DNA of 64,000 bases from Pezicula radicicola (taxonomy: Eukaryota > Ascomycota > Leotiomycetes > Helotiales > Dermateaceae), in assembly GCA_003008705.1 (NCBI GenBank), contig PDUO01000090.1, forward strand, positions 5,886 to 69,885, given 5' to 3'. Below the pieces are notes generated by a model. That model searched no databases. It saw only the letters and a list, made by a program, of their open reading frames with translations, and had not been told where the DNA came from. Position numbers and translations under genes: made by a program. Below are positions 22,929 to 34,474 of the stretch, in pieces. The first letter of the stretch is position 1, and every line of letters begins with the position of its first letter.

Positions 22929-24320
22929 TCAACTATAGCAGAAGGAATCGGTAGAGGCATCACCCCCCTGCAAGCGGATCTGGTGTACCCTTAGGCCTTT
23001 GAAGTCTTCGCCGTATGGGAAAAAAGTCTCATCGAACTTCATATCACCCTTAGGATCTACTAAAAGCTTAGCCATCCAAGATCCAATACCATCGGGATAG
23101 AATTGGTCATCCCAAGAACTGTAAAGAGAGTTAGTAAAGTACACGCGACGCCCATCACGACTAATTTCGAGCATTTGAGGGCCTCTTCCTATTGGCAGAT
23201 CCGGTCTACCTGGGTGCGACTTATGGTCGATGACGCCACCAAGACGGATGGAACTAATTTCCACAGGATGAGCTGGGTCAGAAACATCGTATCTCTTCAG
23301 GTCTCCAGTTGCCCAGCAGGCAACGTAGAGAAACTTATCGTCAACAGAGAGATCGATATCAGTGATCAAAGGGGGTACCGCGCGGAAGGGTTTGAGTATT
23401 GGCGGGAGTAAGCTTGGATCAGCAGGTTCGGCTGGGATAGTAATCACTCTATCAGCCTTCCATTCCTCCCCATCAAGATACCAGTAAAAAACCGACCCCG
23501 AGAGGTCCTTGGTCGATATTGTAACACCAATGAAACCCCAGGTCGCCTCGGGGTTGTGAGATGGTCGTACCTCCAAGGCCATTTGTTGATCTTCGCCAAG
23601 ATCAACTCGTGTATGGTGCTTCCCTTTCGCGAGATCCCAGAAGTGCATGCAATGGCCGTACTGGTGTGCAAGCAATTTGTCGACAAGTAGGCCGTTCTCT
23701 ATCAACGACGGACTAGCCCATTCGCTGGAAATCAATGTGTTCTTATTGAGATGCCACCACGCATCATATTGATACCACTGAGGACCATGATCGGTTTCCC
23801 AAGCCCGCACGACGTCGAAAGTGTTGTGGTCAAGTAGCGCTATCCCCGCACGCCCGTCATCGTCGCCCTCTTTACCGCCCAGACAAGTCATGTACACCCC
23901 ATCTGGGCCGCAATGCACTGTGTGCGGGCGGGAGTAACCGGCCTTGTCCGACAATTCCTTCGCTGTGACGGTCTTGATGAGCTTTGGATTGCGAGGGTCG
24001 GGTCCAACATCCAAGACATGTAAATTGGAGGATCGAATGCCAGGTATTAGTAGATAGCGTCGCTGCAAGTTCTGCATATCATGCCCTTCATGTTTAAAGG
24101 CGCTCGAGCATGCGTTCCAGCCGAAGTGGTGGAGTTCATCCCCAATGAATACATCAGTCCATCCAACCACTTGTCCATAAGTATTAGACTTAGGGTTAAC
24201 ATCAACGACAGTCAGTGCATCTTTTCTCTGTTTCTTCTCGTCGAAGGCCACCACGTAAGCTAGTTCCTCTGGTGGTGCTGCGATAGCATCGGCCGCGGTG
24301 CGGTAGAATGTTGGATCCAT
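22929..24320 (-). CDS. Selenium-binding protein / methanethiol oxidase family (SELENBP1-like)
   Basis: Intact single-exon frame of 463 residues, the normal family length. The protein is a seven-bladed beta-propeller. Visible family blocks include ELAYVVAFDEKKQ near the N-terminus, DELHHFGWNACSSAF, YSRPHTVHCGPDGVYM, EWASPSLIENG, HQYGHCMHFWDL, SVDDKFLYVACWATGDLKRY and RGPQMLEISRDGRRVYFTNSLYSSWD. The conserved histidines and the CSS motif that serve metal/selenium binding are present. Family members oxidise methanethiol to formaldehyde, H2S and H2O2, probably with copper. No signal peptide, so cytosolic. It is the best-preserved enzyme gene in the window, flanked on both sides by wreckage. Start at 24320 gives the usual N-terminus. 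Confidence 0.92.
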   Translation of the reverse strand: MDPTFYRTAADAIAAPPEELAYVVAFDEKKQRKDALTVVDVNPKSNTYGQVVGWTDVFIGDELHHFGWNACSSAFKHEGHDMQNLQRRYLLIPGIRSSNLHVLDVGPDPRNPKLIKTVTAKELSDKAGYSRPHTVHCGPDGVYMTCLGGKEGDDDGRAGIALLDHNTFDVVRAWETDHGPQWYQYDAWWHLNKNTLISSEWASPSLIENGLLVDKLLAHQYGHCMHFWDLAKGKHHTRVDLGEDQQMALEVRPSHNPEATWGFIGVTISTKDLSGSVFYWYLDGEEWKADRVITIPAEPADPSLLPPILKPFRAVPPLITDIDLSVDDKFLYVACWATGDLKRYDVSDPAHPVEISSIRLGGVIDHKSHPGRPDLPIGRGPQMLEISRDGRRVYFTNSLYSSWDDQFYPDGIGSWMAKLLVDPKGDMKFDETFFPYGEDFKGLRVHQIRLQGGDASTDSFCYS

Positions 24321-25960
24321 GATAACTATGCCTGTTTGGACCTCTTCTTTGCTTTGTTTTCAAATCAACGTGGTTCGTGTGTACCAAGTTTCAATACAAA
24401 TTCCGCAAAGCTGATTATAAGAACTTCAAGACTCTGCGTCTGCTCTCCCCTTGGGGAGATGTTAATTATAAAGTCCGTACATTCCGTGAGACACTAGTCT
24501 ACAAGACCGGCGTATCTCCGAATTGAATCCGTATCCAGACCAGTCAGAATATCCGATTTAGTCGCGAGTTCTTCAATTCGCCGATTTTGATATACAAATG
24601 GCTGAAGACATGAAGACGGGTCGCCGACCAAACAGTAAATGAAGCCCGGCATGATATTAGTGGCTGGTAGTATACTACCATAGCGCTTCTCGTCAGACTC
24701 GTATACTTTCCCCGCACCGCAAAGTTTGAATCCTTGGTATGCGGGGTAGATCAACTCCATCATTTCTGATTCTCCTAATTTCCTTATCAGTACCATCCTT
24801 AAATAGTATTTCGAAAAATGTAATTAGTTCTTTCCTCGGACTTAACCCAAGTCTTCTGGTCTCAGGCCTCGGTGCATCATTCCGTCTTGGAGGCCATGTT
24901 GACAGGAGGTTGCGTCTCTTGTCAGCCAAGCCACCCTCTTACTGGCAGAGCCAATATAAAATAGCAGTCGCTACCCAATACCGCTTGCCTCAAATTTCGT
25001 TCTCGTGTTTTGTGATGTTTTCCACGAAACCCGAAGAGTTCAATTGGCGTGGTGCCCAAATTTTTGGCCCTAACAGGCCCTGCCACGCTGAAATACAAGC
25101 TATTAATCCCTGTAGAGCTGAATACCAACTCTGGATGCCCAGGCACCGACGACGGAGGAACAAGCATGTAAAACCTCTAAGCAAAATCTTCCTGCGTCCA
25201 TCTTGCCGGGTATCCATCACCACTGCTCTCGGGTCTTCCTTCGATCGAATCTGCGAGCTCGACATGCGTGCGTTTCATAGCTTTGCTATCTTCAAGATTC
25301 GGCTCGCGTTTCGAGGCATGTTGCGTAGTGTCTTGCTGGTGTTGGTTGAAAAGGTAACGGTGGGTACGTCGGGATACTCGTCTCGAATAGCACCCCGACC
25401 ATGGGTGTTGTCATTGTGATCAGTCGGAAGCCAAAGGTCGAGGTTCGCTAGCTAAGGATCATCGCAGGTCTGCTTGCCTCCGGCGTCGTCGTCCTCGGCA
25501 CATATATGGTTTGAAGGTTGACGTCTTTGACTGAGCCCTTGTTTAACGACTGACGGGCTTTGATGGTGAGGGACGACAAAGAGACTCTCATGCTAACGAA
25601 CGGCTAGTGTGCTCTAGTCGTGTGGCTCGACGAGGCTGTTCTCAGGCTGATCAGCCTGGCCGTCAGAGTCAGGCTCTACTTCTTGTGTGATGCGCTGAGA
25701 GGATAGAGAGAGAGGAGCGGGAGCCTGGTCGCGAGGGATGGAGGCGGGAGTTGGCAAGGTCGGCCATAGAAATTACTAAACGGCTGGCACTAATTTATTA
25801 TAAGCGGCGGGGTATTTATAGCGGTTCTACAATAGACGGAGCAGAAAGCTAATCACTTAATAGCAAATTACAGTAGAAGAACGAGAGGAGAATAAACAAG
25901 AGAAAGGAACCACTTTTAACCTTGTCTACGCCTGAGTTCAACTCTAACTCGAGGTCTAGA
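24321..25960. other. Long region with unassigned ORFs only
   Basis: A 100-codon minus-strand frame (24494-24796) has balanced composition and could be an exon of an unknown protein. A 226-codon plus-strand frame (24739-25419) overlaps it and reads like antisense (Arg/Ser/Leu-rich, no motif). A short hydrophobic stretch near 25455-25515 on the plus strand could be a lone transmembrane segment. None resembles a family I know. From 25500 to 25950 there is nothing recognisable. Confidence 0.35.
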
Positions 25961-26188
25961 TCATAAGGCGGCATCTCGTTCCTCAACCTTGACTTCATTT
26001 GAACGGTCATTGTGGCTCACCGAGGACGGCGCCGACCTAGGCTCCACAGGCTCGATTGATCTTTGCGACGGATAGATGCCACTACTGCGGGCCATAGAGA
26101 ACGGGTACGAGGTAGATGAATCAGGCTGCTGCTCGCCGAGGGGGTTGGTAAATAGATACTGCGGAACGGTTGTAGCATGCTTTGGCAA
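25961..26188 (-). pseudogene. Possible orphan C-terminal tail of a membrane protein or regulator
   Basis: A 75-codon minus-strand frame with a Ser/Pro-rich hydrophilic stretch followed by an acidic-basic end resembling the cytosolic tails of fungal 7-TM or transporter proteins. Its upstream body is missing because plus-strand transporter sequence begins at about 26150. It may be a genuine remnant at a rearrangement junction or just a chance frame. Confidence 0.25.
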
Positions 26189-26570
26189 CGTCTCTGGGCC
26201 TATCTATGTAGGTGAAATGGCCTATCCTGCCTGGCGTGGACCCCTGTCGGGACTTTACAACTACTTCTGGTGAGCTACCTTTTGGTATACTTTCTGCCAA
26301 TGCCCTCTTGCTAATAATCTGTTAGGTACGTCGGCTCCATCGTCGCAGCTTGGACCGTGTATAGTGCCCAATACGCTGCAAACGGCTAGCGCATTCCCTT
26401 ATACTGCCAGGTCATTGCCAGTGGTATAATCGTCATATTTACCTGGTTCTCGCCAGAGTCTCCTCGATGGTACATCAGCCACGGACGTCGCGAATCTGCT
26501 CAAGCCGTCTTATCTCGCTATCACGGCGAAGGAAATCAACCGAACATCGGAGGGAGCTCGAGGTAGTGTT
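26150..26570 (+). pseudogene. MFS sugar transporter fragment
   Basis: Internal piece of a sugar porter (lactose/hexose permease type). Exon 1 ends GLYNYFW; an intron (GTGAGC..TTAG, about 52 nt) follows and exon 2 resumes YVGSIVAAWTVY. The hallmark PESPRW motif after transmembrane helix 6 is present, as is the flanking GRRESAQAVLSRYHGEGN loop. The Trp of the family NSWRIP motif is replaced by TAG at about 26388, a TGG to TAG change. Roughly helices 4-6 remain of the normal 12; both ends are lost. A short frame downstream to 26667 may be its distant C-terminal end. Position next to a sugar-type regulator and a glycosidase suggests a former beta- or alpha-glucoside utilisation cluster. Confidence 0.8.
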
Positions 26571-27110
26571 CGCAGCTCCGAGTCCGGTCAAGAAGAGTCT
26601 TGAGCCCAAGAATGTCCAGACTGTGCTCAATACCCTGCATGTGGAATCGAAGGCGCAGATGGGCTAGGAGGCTTAAGGCATAGCGACTGTTTTAAGGAGC
26701 CAATTCCTCTTTTATCCATGTATGATTCGAACTACGTATATACTCGTCCCTCATATATGCAGTCAATGGAATTCTCGAGTGCTCTCGAGGTAACTATAAC
26801 GAAAAATAAACTGAACTCCGTCGAGACGTTCTTCTCTAAGCTGTCTCCCTCTTCGTAATCCTTTCTACATCATGAAACAATGGGAACCAAGGGCGTACCT
26901 CCTGCAGTAGCCTTTCTTTTGAGGGGTAGGACATGTTTAAGGCATATTGAACCTGCCGTCACGTGATCCTGGGGTGCTGTAAGAGTATTTCGTCAGTTGG
27001 CCGACTTGCATTGTAATAAAAGGTCTGAATCCTTAGCTTGTAGGAGGTGGCGATATCACCTAACAATTGGCATTTAAAAGGCCCAGAGGACGACTACAAA
27101 GTCTTACGCA
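26571..27110. other. Intergenic region upstream of the sugar regulator
   Basis: Contains a CACGTG element at about 26962 and no recognisable gene beyond the possible transporter tail. The CACGTG is a plausible bHLH site but is unproven. Confidence 0.35.
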
Positions 27111-29010
27111 ATGCGTTCTTCGAGATCTCCGGCGGCTAGCCGGGCGTGCGATGGCTGCAAGAGACAGAAAGTGAAATGTGACGCATCGAAACCCTGTGCG
27201 AATTGCTGCATCTCTCAGCTTACTTGCGAGTATACTATTCCCCCCAGAAAGCGAGGCCTGACATTTGGGCTTTTCGTACTTGGGCTCGGCGATGTTGCTT
27301 TTGAGTTACTGCATCTGTGGGATTTTGGTCTTTGATTTCATCTGTTATATAAAGTCAGTAAGTGGTGACAGAAATCAGTTGGAAGAATTGTTTGAGCGAC
27401 GTGTAGATGACCCAAAATCTCTAGCAAGCATAGCAATACCAAAGATTCTAGGAGGAGCTCAAGGATTCCGAGTAGCGTTCCTACGGATGAACAGCAGTCA
27501 CAGCCGTCCCTCCCCAGTGATCAAGCGCCGAGGCAGGGACTCACTCTATGGCGTCTGTCAGACACGATCGACTCGCCAGCCGCTGCAGAAACCTCGTATT
27601 CTACTAGATTGTCACGAATAATCTGAGAGGCCTTATTGGTCTCGCTCAGCTCGGCACTACCTTCTCTATCTGTGATGGATATTGTCAAGTACTGTATCGA
27701 TCTGTACATGCAAGATACTTTTCCGACTACTCCGCTAGTGTATGAGCCGATGCTTCGAGCAGATGCATTAATTTTCTTCTCGGAAACTTCTTCCATCGGT
27801 CTCTTCGAAGCGGACAATGAACACCAACGAGTAACACATATGAGAGCTTTCTCTCTTGTCACCGCTCTATGTGCGTCCGTTGCGTCAGTCATATCCGAGT
27901 CCTTGCTCCTGTATCGACATCTTCTCGCGAAGCCATTTCTTCATGCATCCCGAGATATACTAAGAGGTTTCGAGGATTACGATCTCGAACATCCAAGCTC
28001 GGCTTCGTTAACCATCAGGATCTTCCACTCTACCGCCTTACAGCATATGACGGGCAAAACTGGCGCAGCATGGCATGTTCTTGGCCATGCTACCCTTCTA
28101 GCTCAAAGCCTTCGCCTGTACAGTGAACAGTCGCTCAAGCGACATGACACAATCGAGGGTCAATTGCTGCGCTTAAACTTCTGGCATCTTTATGCATCAG
28201 ACAAAGCTTCCGCCGCCCTACGAACACGTCCATTTGTTCTTCATGAATCCTTGTTTGAGGAACAGTTGACTCTACATTCATGTACGGAGCAGGATATAGC
28301 GTTACTCGACCCAAACAGGCCGTGGTATGACAAGAACTTCGAGGGACGGCTTTTGGTAGGCTTTCACTTGATCCAACGTCTCTGGTCGTCAGCCGCCAGC
28401 CTCTTATTCAACATCCGGGCCTATGGACTGATTACAGCAGAAAGCGACAAGACACTACTAGCACAAGCATACCTTGATTTCACGGGCCTTGTAGATGGCC
28501 TTCACCGGTTGTACGTTTCCAATATCGCTACATCTCACGACGACGGAGATGTTGCCTTGTTTCACAAGACATCTTTCTGGGTCCAGAGATGCACCGTGAT
28601 GGTGACATTTCATTGCTTAAGACTAGTTATTCTACAGCAATGTATCGACTGCAAAGTTTGGGACGTTGTGGGGCTTAATGATCAAGCTCTCACGCTACCA
28701 ATGAGAGAGATTGAAATGATCCAGGACTTTCTTCAGACGTTAGACGATATCCCATTCATTTATCTTCAAGTTAAATGGGAGCCCAATGCCAGTGATCCTT
28801 TGATCCACTATTACTAACTATTAACTCTGGCTTTAGGTAGAGAGAATACGTCGAGTTGGAAACATTCTTCTCGAAATGATTGAGACTATTAACAATGAGA
28901 TAATCATGTCGCGCGCAAAGGCATATTTCAAGCGACTTTTAGATATACTGGCAAAGCTCAACTTCAAAGTGTCAGACGATCTAGGTGGTATCGAATTCGA
29001 AGCGAGTTAG
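27111..29010 (+). pseudogene. Zn2Cys6 sugar regulator (AmyR/MalR-like) with a single TGA
   Basis: Exon 1 starts at ATG 27111 and encodes a complete zinc cluster in CDGCKRQKVKCDASKPCANC plus the sixth cysteine at LTCEYT, followed by the PPRKRG linker typical of AmyR/MalR/SucR-type activators. One intron follows in the 27254-27370 area (borders uncertain). The main body (fungal_trans region) runs from about 27450 to 28769. A 67-nt intron (28770-28836) contains a perfect TACTAAC branch site, and the last exon (28837-29010) encodes a leucine-rich helix ending EFEAS. The only clear lesion is TGA at 27624-27626 within SRII-stop-EALLVSL, most simply CGA to TGA. An alternative is an unrecognised intron that skips it, in which case the gene could still be functional. 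Confidence 0.75.
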
Positions 29011-31063
29011 GCGCAAAGGTGGTATCACGACTCCAACATGTTGGCAACCTTGGATTATGGCAAAGGGAAAATAATGAAAAAAGAAATAATAAAGAGATAT
29101 TGAGAAAATGGAAGGAAAAAGAAGAAGAAACCAGGTTTGAGTTAATAATTATGCAAATATATATTAGTTGAGCATCACAAATTTCACTGCATAACCATAA
29201 ACTTAATGTTAGAGTGCTGATATTGCTGGAATAAATTAGCAGCTTGGTGGACCACTGCCTTCTTCTGCAATGTAATTTGAACTATGTAAGTTGTAAGAAA
29301 CCTAGGATATGTCGACTTTAAAATACCTTTCACAGTTCGCTGTAGGTATTCGTGACCTTGTTCAAGACATTACACCCGGACACTCTTTGAAGGGAGAGCG
29401 TTGTACGCACTTGTCCGAATTTTTTTGTTTGAACAAGCGTCAACCTAAGAAAGCCATTAAACTAATCAATTGATCGGGTGCGTAGACAAGCTTAGAATCC
29501 AGAAACGGATTATAAATGGGCTGACCCGGTACGAAAGTTCCTGGGAAATTTAAGAGGACTACATTCATACTTGCATAAAGTCATACAATGATATGAGTGA
29601 GCAGAGCACAAGCGAGCACGGCGTAGTAACACAAGCCAGAGTGATCAAACGGAATGGTAGTCTGACTCTTTACAGACAGTCTAAAGAGTAATTTGCCAGG
29701 GTTTCGAGCTCAATGTACTAAATCTAGCTGTAATCTTTGAGCTCAAAGACGCATGGCATTGTCGAGAGGATCGCCAAGTGGACTACAACTCACCCAAACC
29801 ACACCTCGACCTATCCATTAATATTCTAAAACATTTTTATATACATAACGAGCAAGAGCTGCTCATGGGAGTCGGCACTCAGAGAGAGCCACATCCCGAC
29901 CTCGCAACCATTGGGCTTTGAGCTTATTCTAGAGTCCTTGGTCCGTTGCCCACCTCGGTATTGAGCATGGAGGCAGCACCGAAATACTCAATCACAATGT
30001 CTAGTTGCGAGTGTAATTCATTGCACTTTTCCTGTTTGTCGTAGGTCCTATATACACGAGAAGAGTATTTGGGTAAATGTTAGTAAGCGTAACGAAAATT
30101 GATTAACTACTCATATGCATGTTTCAACGGGGATTGACGAGGCACTTACAGACCATAGGCGTTAATTCTACTCACTGATCCTAGATCTAACTACCAAGAA
30201 CCAGCGGTGCCTGTGTTTCAATTCAGGAATTGGGACATCCATCAATTTCCGTCCATCCAACCCCAAATAATGGAGGTTATGCGCAGACCGGCCAAGGATG
30301 ACATGGTACATTAACTCATGACTAAAAGCGGACGAGATAGTTTCCGAATTTGCTCCCAGGACTGTCTGCTTAAACCAATCCCAACACATCGACACGGTAG
30401 GTATAGGGTCCTCCGGGTGGGTTCACAATGGCTACTCTGGCTCTAATGACTTGTGGCTATCGCGCATCTAACCCAAGCTACGATCATATCGAGTGTTGCT
30501 TACTAGAAACAGCAGCGATTCATAGCAAGCATTTGTGCAGAGTGCTTGTCTAAGCTTGGAGTTTTGACTATAGCGGTTTCTCGTTAACAACATATACGAC
30601 GCAAGTGTCTCTTAGCTTAATCACAGCCTTGCAAGAGAACAATGTAGCTATCCAAGAGATATATGCAGCTTAGCAACAGTCTACCAGTGCATAAAATGCA
30701 TAATAATATGTTAAGAGTATGATAGGCGGTTGTCGGCGCTCTCGTCTTTCCCATGATATTTAGAGGTTGATGGGATCGCCAGACACAACTAACGTATTTT
30801 TAATCATTTAGATGTACATATTCAACTCGATAATCCCGAGGAAATATTGCGGAGCTTACCCAACGAGCACTTGCCGTATATTGGACACACTCCATTACCA
30901 CGGTACGAATAGAGTTTTCGACCTTATCTGTTCTGAAAATCCTATTAGTACGATTTCTCCTCAAAGCAACGAGAAGCTGCAACAGACCAGTGCTGTCCAT
31001 TTTAACCTTAAAACCAGCAATCTTCCACATTAAAATCAAAGTTACGAACCGATTCAGCCTAAC
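29011..31063. other. Long spacer with one possible minus-strand exon pair
   Basis: Mostly featureless. A 75-codon minus-strand frame (30168-30395) and, beyond a possible intron with GTGAGT donor and TATATAG acceptor, a coding-like stretch around 29925-30056 could be fragments of an unknown gene. No domain is recognised. The rest shows no repeats. Confidence 0.35.
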
Positions 31064-32953
31064 ATGCCACCAACATTCAATGCAGCTTGTGATGTGAAAA
31101 AAGTCCTCGCTCAGCTGGATCTGGATGAGAAAATCCGACTGCTCTCTGGGAAAACCTCATACGCGGTTAATGACCTGAGACGTCTCGGAATTCCTTCCCT
31201 CATAGTACGTCCGGCACCTCTTACAGAAAGAGATATGCTAATAGTAGACTTCGGACGGTCCTCATGGGATATGCGATATTAGGTCCTTCGACTCAGTAAG
31301 TTCCATTCCTTGGCGCCCTGGTTGAGGTTGACTGTCAAGGTCGAATCCCAGCTGTCTTCTCCCATGCGCCACATCGATGGGCGCCACATTCGACGCAGAG
31401 CTTTTGGAGCGCCTCGGAAATCTGCTTGGAGATGAAACTCGAAATAAGAACATACACGTCCTACTTGCACCCACCGTCTGTCTACAGCGCTCGCCTCTAA
31501 TAGGTCGTGGCTTCGAGGCTTTCGGAGAAGACCCCATCCTTAGCGGTACGCTAGGTGCATCATACATCCGCGGTGTTCAAAATCGGCGCGTAGCGACTTG
31601 CATCAAGCACTATGCTGCCCACGATCAATCCAAAGACTCTGTCGAAGACAACGTATACATGTCGCAACGGACTCTTCGCAAGTTGCATCTCCTGCCATTT
31701 CAATTGGCGTTTCGGAAATCCGATCCCTGGGCAGTTATGAGCGCTTATCACAAGATCAACGGCATCCATGCGAGTGAAGATCCCCTCCTCTTGAAAAAAA
31801 TCCTTCGCAAAGATTAGGGGTTCAAGGGCCTGGTCATGAGCGACTGATGGGGGACCTATAGTACGTCTGAGGCCATAAATGCCGGTCTAGATCTGGAGAT
31901 GCGGTCCTACCGTATTTAGAGGTCGAAGCCTAGGCTGAGCTGTTCGGAGCCGAAAGGTGCTAGAGGCAACCATTGATCAATCTGTGCGGAACCTCTTGAA
32001 TCTGATCAAGAAAGTGCTTCCGGTCAACCACCCGTCTTCGAACCCTTCAGCCGCCAACACTGTAGAAAACCGTGCACTCATTCGCCGAGTTGCCGCTGAC
32101 GGTATCGTTTTATTAAAGAATAAACAACCCAAAGGTGGGAGCTCCGAAGTTGAACTATATTACACGATCACCTTGTACAATGCTATTACTGAAGAGGTAG
32201 GGGAGGAGAATGTCACCTACACGCCTGGTGCATATAGTAAGTCTTAGAATCTCACTGTAGATTTCTTATGCTGACGCTGGCCGCCAGCATTCTAGTTCAG
32301 TCCGTTTTTGAGAAAACTCACCGTGCCTGATTCGGCAGATAGCGGCTGGTCTGTCAAAATCTTTAGGGAAAACCCTAAAGACTCTCCTTGCGCCGTGCCA
32401 TTGCACAAAGCAATCACAGCAAAGGATTTGATCGATGTTTCAGAAAGTCTAAGCGGGAAAATCCCAGAGACTTTCTTTGTGAGAACTTGAACAGTCTATA
32501 CTCCGGAAAAGCTCGTGTCATGTCCGCTTTGGACTGGCGGTAACTGGGAAAGGAAAGCTGTTCATCGATGGAAAGGAGTCGATTGACTTGTGGACTGACC
32601 ACCCCCGAAAGATAGACGAAACTCCAGTATTCAATCGACTTTCTATGGAAAGGTTTACTGATATCAATGTTACCGATGGCAAGGAAGTGCATTTGCAACT
32701 ATTGCTCATCAACTCGAGGCTCGGCCGTGCAATTGGCACCGCCTCCACACTAACTGCCCGCCTTGGTGGATTCGAAGTTCTGGACGAAGCTCAGGCAATA
32801 CTCGATGCGGTTGAGCTTGCAAAGAAGGTTGATGTGCCTATAATCATGACTGGCCTTTCGATGGATTATAAATATGAAGGTTCCGATCGTAAGACTCTCA
32901 AGCTCCCCAATCGCTTGGATGAGCTGATCACAACCACATTAAGCGCGTATTGA
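31064..32953 (+). pseudogene. GH3 beta-glucosidase with PA14 domain, 3'-truncated
   Basis: ATG at 31064 opens a GH3 N-terminus (LDEKIRLLSGK). The domain continues in shifted frames with GATFDAELLERLG, RGFEAFGEDPILSGTLGASY, ATCIKHYAAHDQ and the catalytic-nucleophile strand GLVMSD, immediately followed by TGA (31845-31847) before WGTYS. The C-terminal (alpha/beta)6 region follows (VAADGIVLLKN), then a PA14 insert ([16 protein letters not shown]), then [20 protein letters not shown]. Homology stops at about 32953, where a converging minus-strand gene begins; the Fn3-like C-terminus is gone. Full-length enzymes are about 830-870 residues. Frameshifts near 31265-31380 and 31920 and several TAA/TAG/TGA codons make it a clear pseudogene. 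The enzyme would hydrolyse terminal non-reducing beta-D-glucosyl residues. Confidence 0.9.
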
Positions 32954-34032
32954 ATTGCAAAAAACAGAGAGCTTGTCCAGGACATTAGGTTATCAGAGCC
33001 TTGCCCGCCATAATATGATTTAGTCAGATGCGTGTGTAGCATATCTGTTGCTCTGTGCTTTTCAAGAGACAAAAGGTCGATTCTGCTACTTCCAGGTGAC
33101 CCAATAGTACTCATCATCGAAGCTATCACAATATCGTCGTTTCTTCCTGAGCTTTTCGTGTCAAATGTCCAGAATAGGTACTGTGAGATATCTGCAATGT
33201 CGAAGTTGGAAATTTTGAATAGTGTTGGTGGTCCACCGGGGCATCTACTTAGCACCAAAGCCCAAAAACCGACCCAACTCTGTCTTTCTCTTCTCTTCTC
33301 CTCTGATTGGCGCTTGATTTGTTCATCGAAGGCCTTAGCGTAGTCTTCGTCGATCTCGAGGCGATTTCCGTGTTCATAATATTCCTCGCTCTCAAAATCG
33401 GGGTCGTACGGCCACTTAAGACAAGCTTCACCGCATTGAATCCAATAATTATTGGAATGCAATATGCCGGAGGCGCTAGTAGCTTGATTATAACGCTCCT
33501 CAGCAATCTTCCATAGAACGCAGTTGTCATCGCTGGAGTTATTCAGGACACCCTGGACAATGCTTCTTATTTGTTGTTCAAAATGCGATAATATGCCCTG
33601 AAGCCGAGAACCACCGAGCGAACTGAGATGCGCGATAATGGAGCGTTCCGTCGCATTCTTAAGTGCATTAGCGGTGTCATCGAGAATGCGAGTTATATCT
33701 GCCAGCTCGTTGGCTCTTCTGCGAAGCGAGCATGTTTCCGCGATCTGTAGGCTACTAAAGAGACTTGTGTCTCCAACCAAGGATTGAACATATTGCGCCC
33801 GTGAGGCAGTGATTTTGGCAGATTGACTGAGCGTTTGGATTGCCTCTTGAAGGGTCGGTCGAGTCGAGCTTGAACGACCAGGGATCTGGGTATAAACATC
33901 AGTCTCGAAGTCGAAGTTGGATTGCGTAGCCTTTTTTTTGGTGTTGGCGAGATAGGGACGTAGTCGCCGTCCTCCTTTAACGTCGAGGTAATCTGGAGGA
34001 GTTAGTAGATGACTATTTAAACCTTTAAGCAC
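32866..34032 (-). CDS. DUF7587-like fungal protein with a chimeric C-terminus
   Basis: Open frame of 388 codons. The N-terminal two thirds is helical and polar, rich in Gln, Ser and Glu, with a likely coiled coil around [17 protein letters not shown]. From about residue 265 a compact domain begins: [18 protein letters not shown], then a [18 protein letters not shown] helix and [17 protein letters not shown]. This pattern matches the fungal DUF7587 family as I know it; function is unknown. The last 28 or so residues lie antisense to the GH3 pseudogene and are probably a fusion artefact of the junction at about 32950. The start at 34032 follows a short AT-rich stretch and could be an internal exon start. 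An upstream exon is possible since 34040-34200 also looks coding-like on this strand. Confidence 0.65.
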   Translation of the reverse strand: MLKGLNSHLLTPPDYLDVKGGRRLRPYLANTKKKATQSNFDFETDVYTQIPGRSSSTRPTLQEAIQTLSQSAKITASRAQYVQSLVGDTSLFSSLQIAETCSLRRRANELADITRILDDTANALKNATERSIIAHLSSLGGSRLQGILSHFEQQIRSIVQGVLNNSSDDNCVLWKIAEERYNQATSASGILHSNNYWIQCGEACLKWPYDPDFESEEYYEHGNRLEIDEDYAKAFDEQIKRQSEEKRRERQSWVGFWALVLSRCPGGPPTLFKISNFDIADISQYLFWTFDTKSSGRNDDIVIASMMSTIGSPGSSRIDLLSLEKHRATDMLHTHLTKSYYGGQGSDNLMSWTSSLFFAIQYALNVVVISSSKRLGSLRVLRSEPSYL

Positions 34033-34474
34033 TCACTGTCATGACTTTCACATAATCCAACTTTCCTGACACAATATTGAGGACGAGGACCATGTAGCTG
34101 TACACAACGTCTGTGACATCGAGAGTAAGCATGCCCAAACCCAAGCATTCTAACCTACTCTTGAATTTGTAAACCCTGCCCTGGACATCTCTTAACAGTA
34201 CCATTTTATTTATAGCAGCCGATTGATGAGGTTGTACGGCTGAGAGAGAAAGAACAAGATTGGTGATGACTTTACGTTGGCGATATCGTTGTGATGCGAT
34301 GACACAATCATTCCAGCCTGTGCCTACACGTGATCGCGTTTTGAAAGAATAAGCATCCCCGCTTTTGCAATCATACCACGACTTTGACAGTATATTTATG
34401 GCTCAAACATCGTAATAAGTTACCTGCTTGTACAATAACTAACACTTCTACCTTGTCGAATAGAACTAGAAGCC
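34033..34474. other. Divergent spacer between the DUF7587-like and C2H2 genes
   Basis: Acts as the shared upstream region of two divergent genes. A possible upstream exon of the minus-strand gene may lie at 34040-34205. CACGTGAT is present at about 34328. Confidence 0.35.

Noticed and set aside
24739..25419. 226-codon plus-strand ORF as a gene
   Set aside because: Arg/Ser/Leu-rich composition without any motif and overlapping minus-strand frames; looks like an antisense shadow.
27521..27892. Minus-strand 123-codon ORF
   Set aside because: Lies antisense to the zinc-cluster regulator and is a shadow of it.
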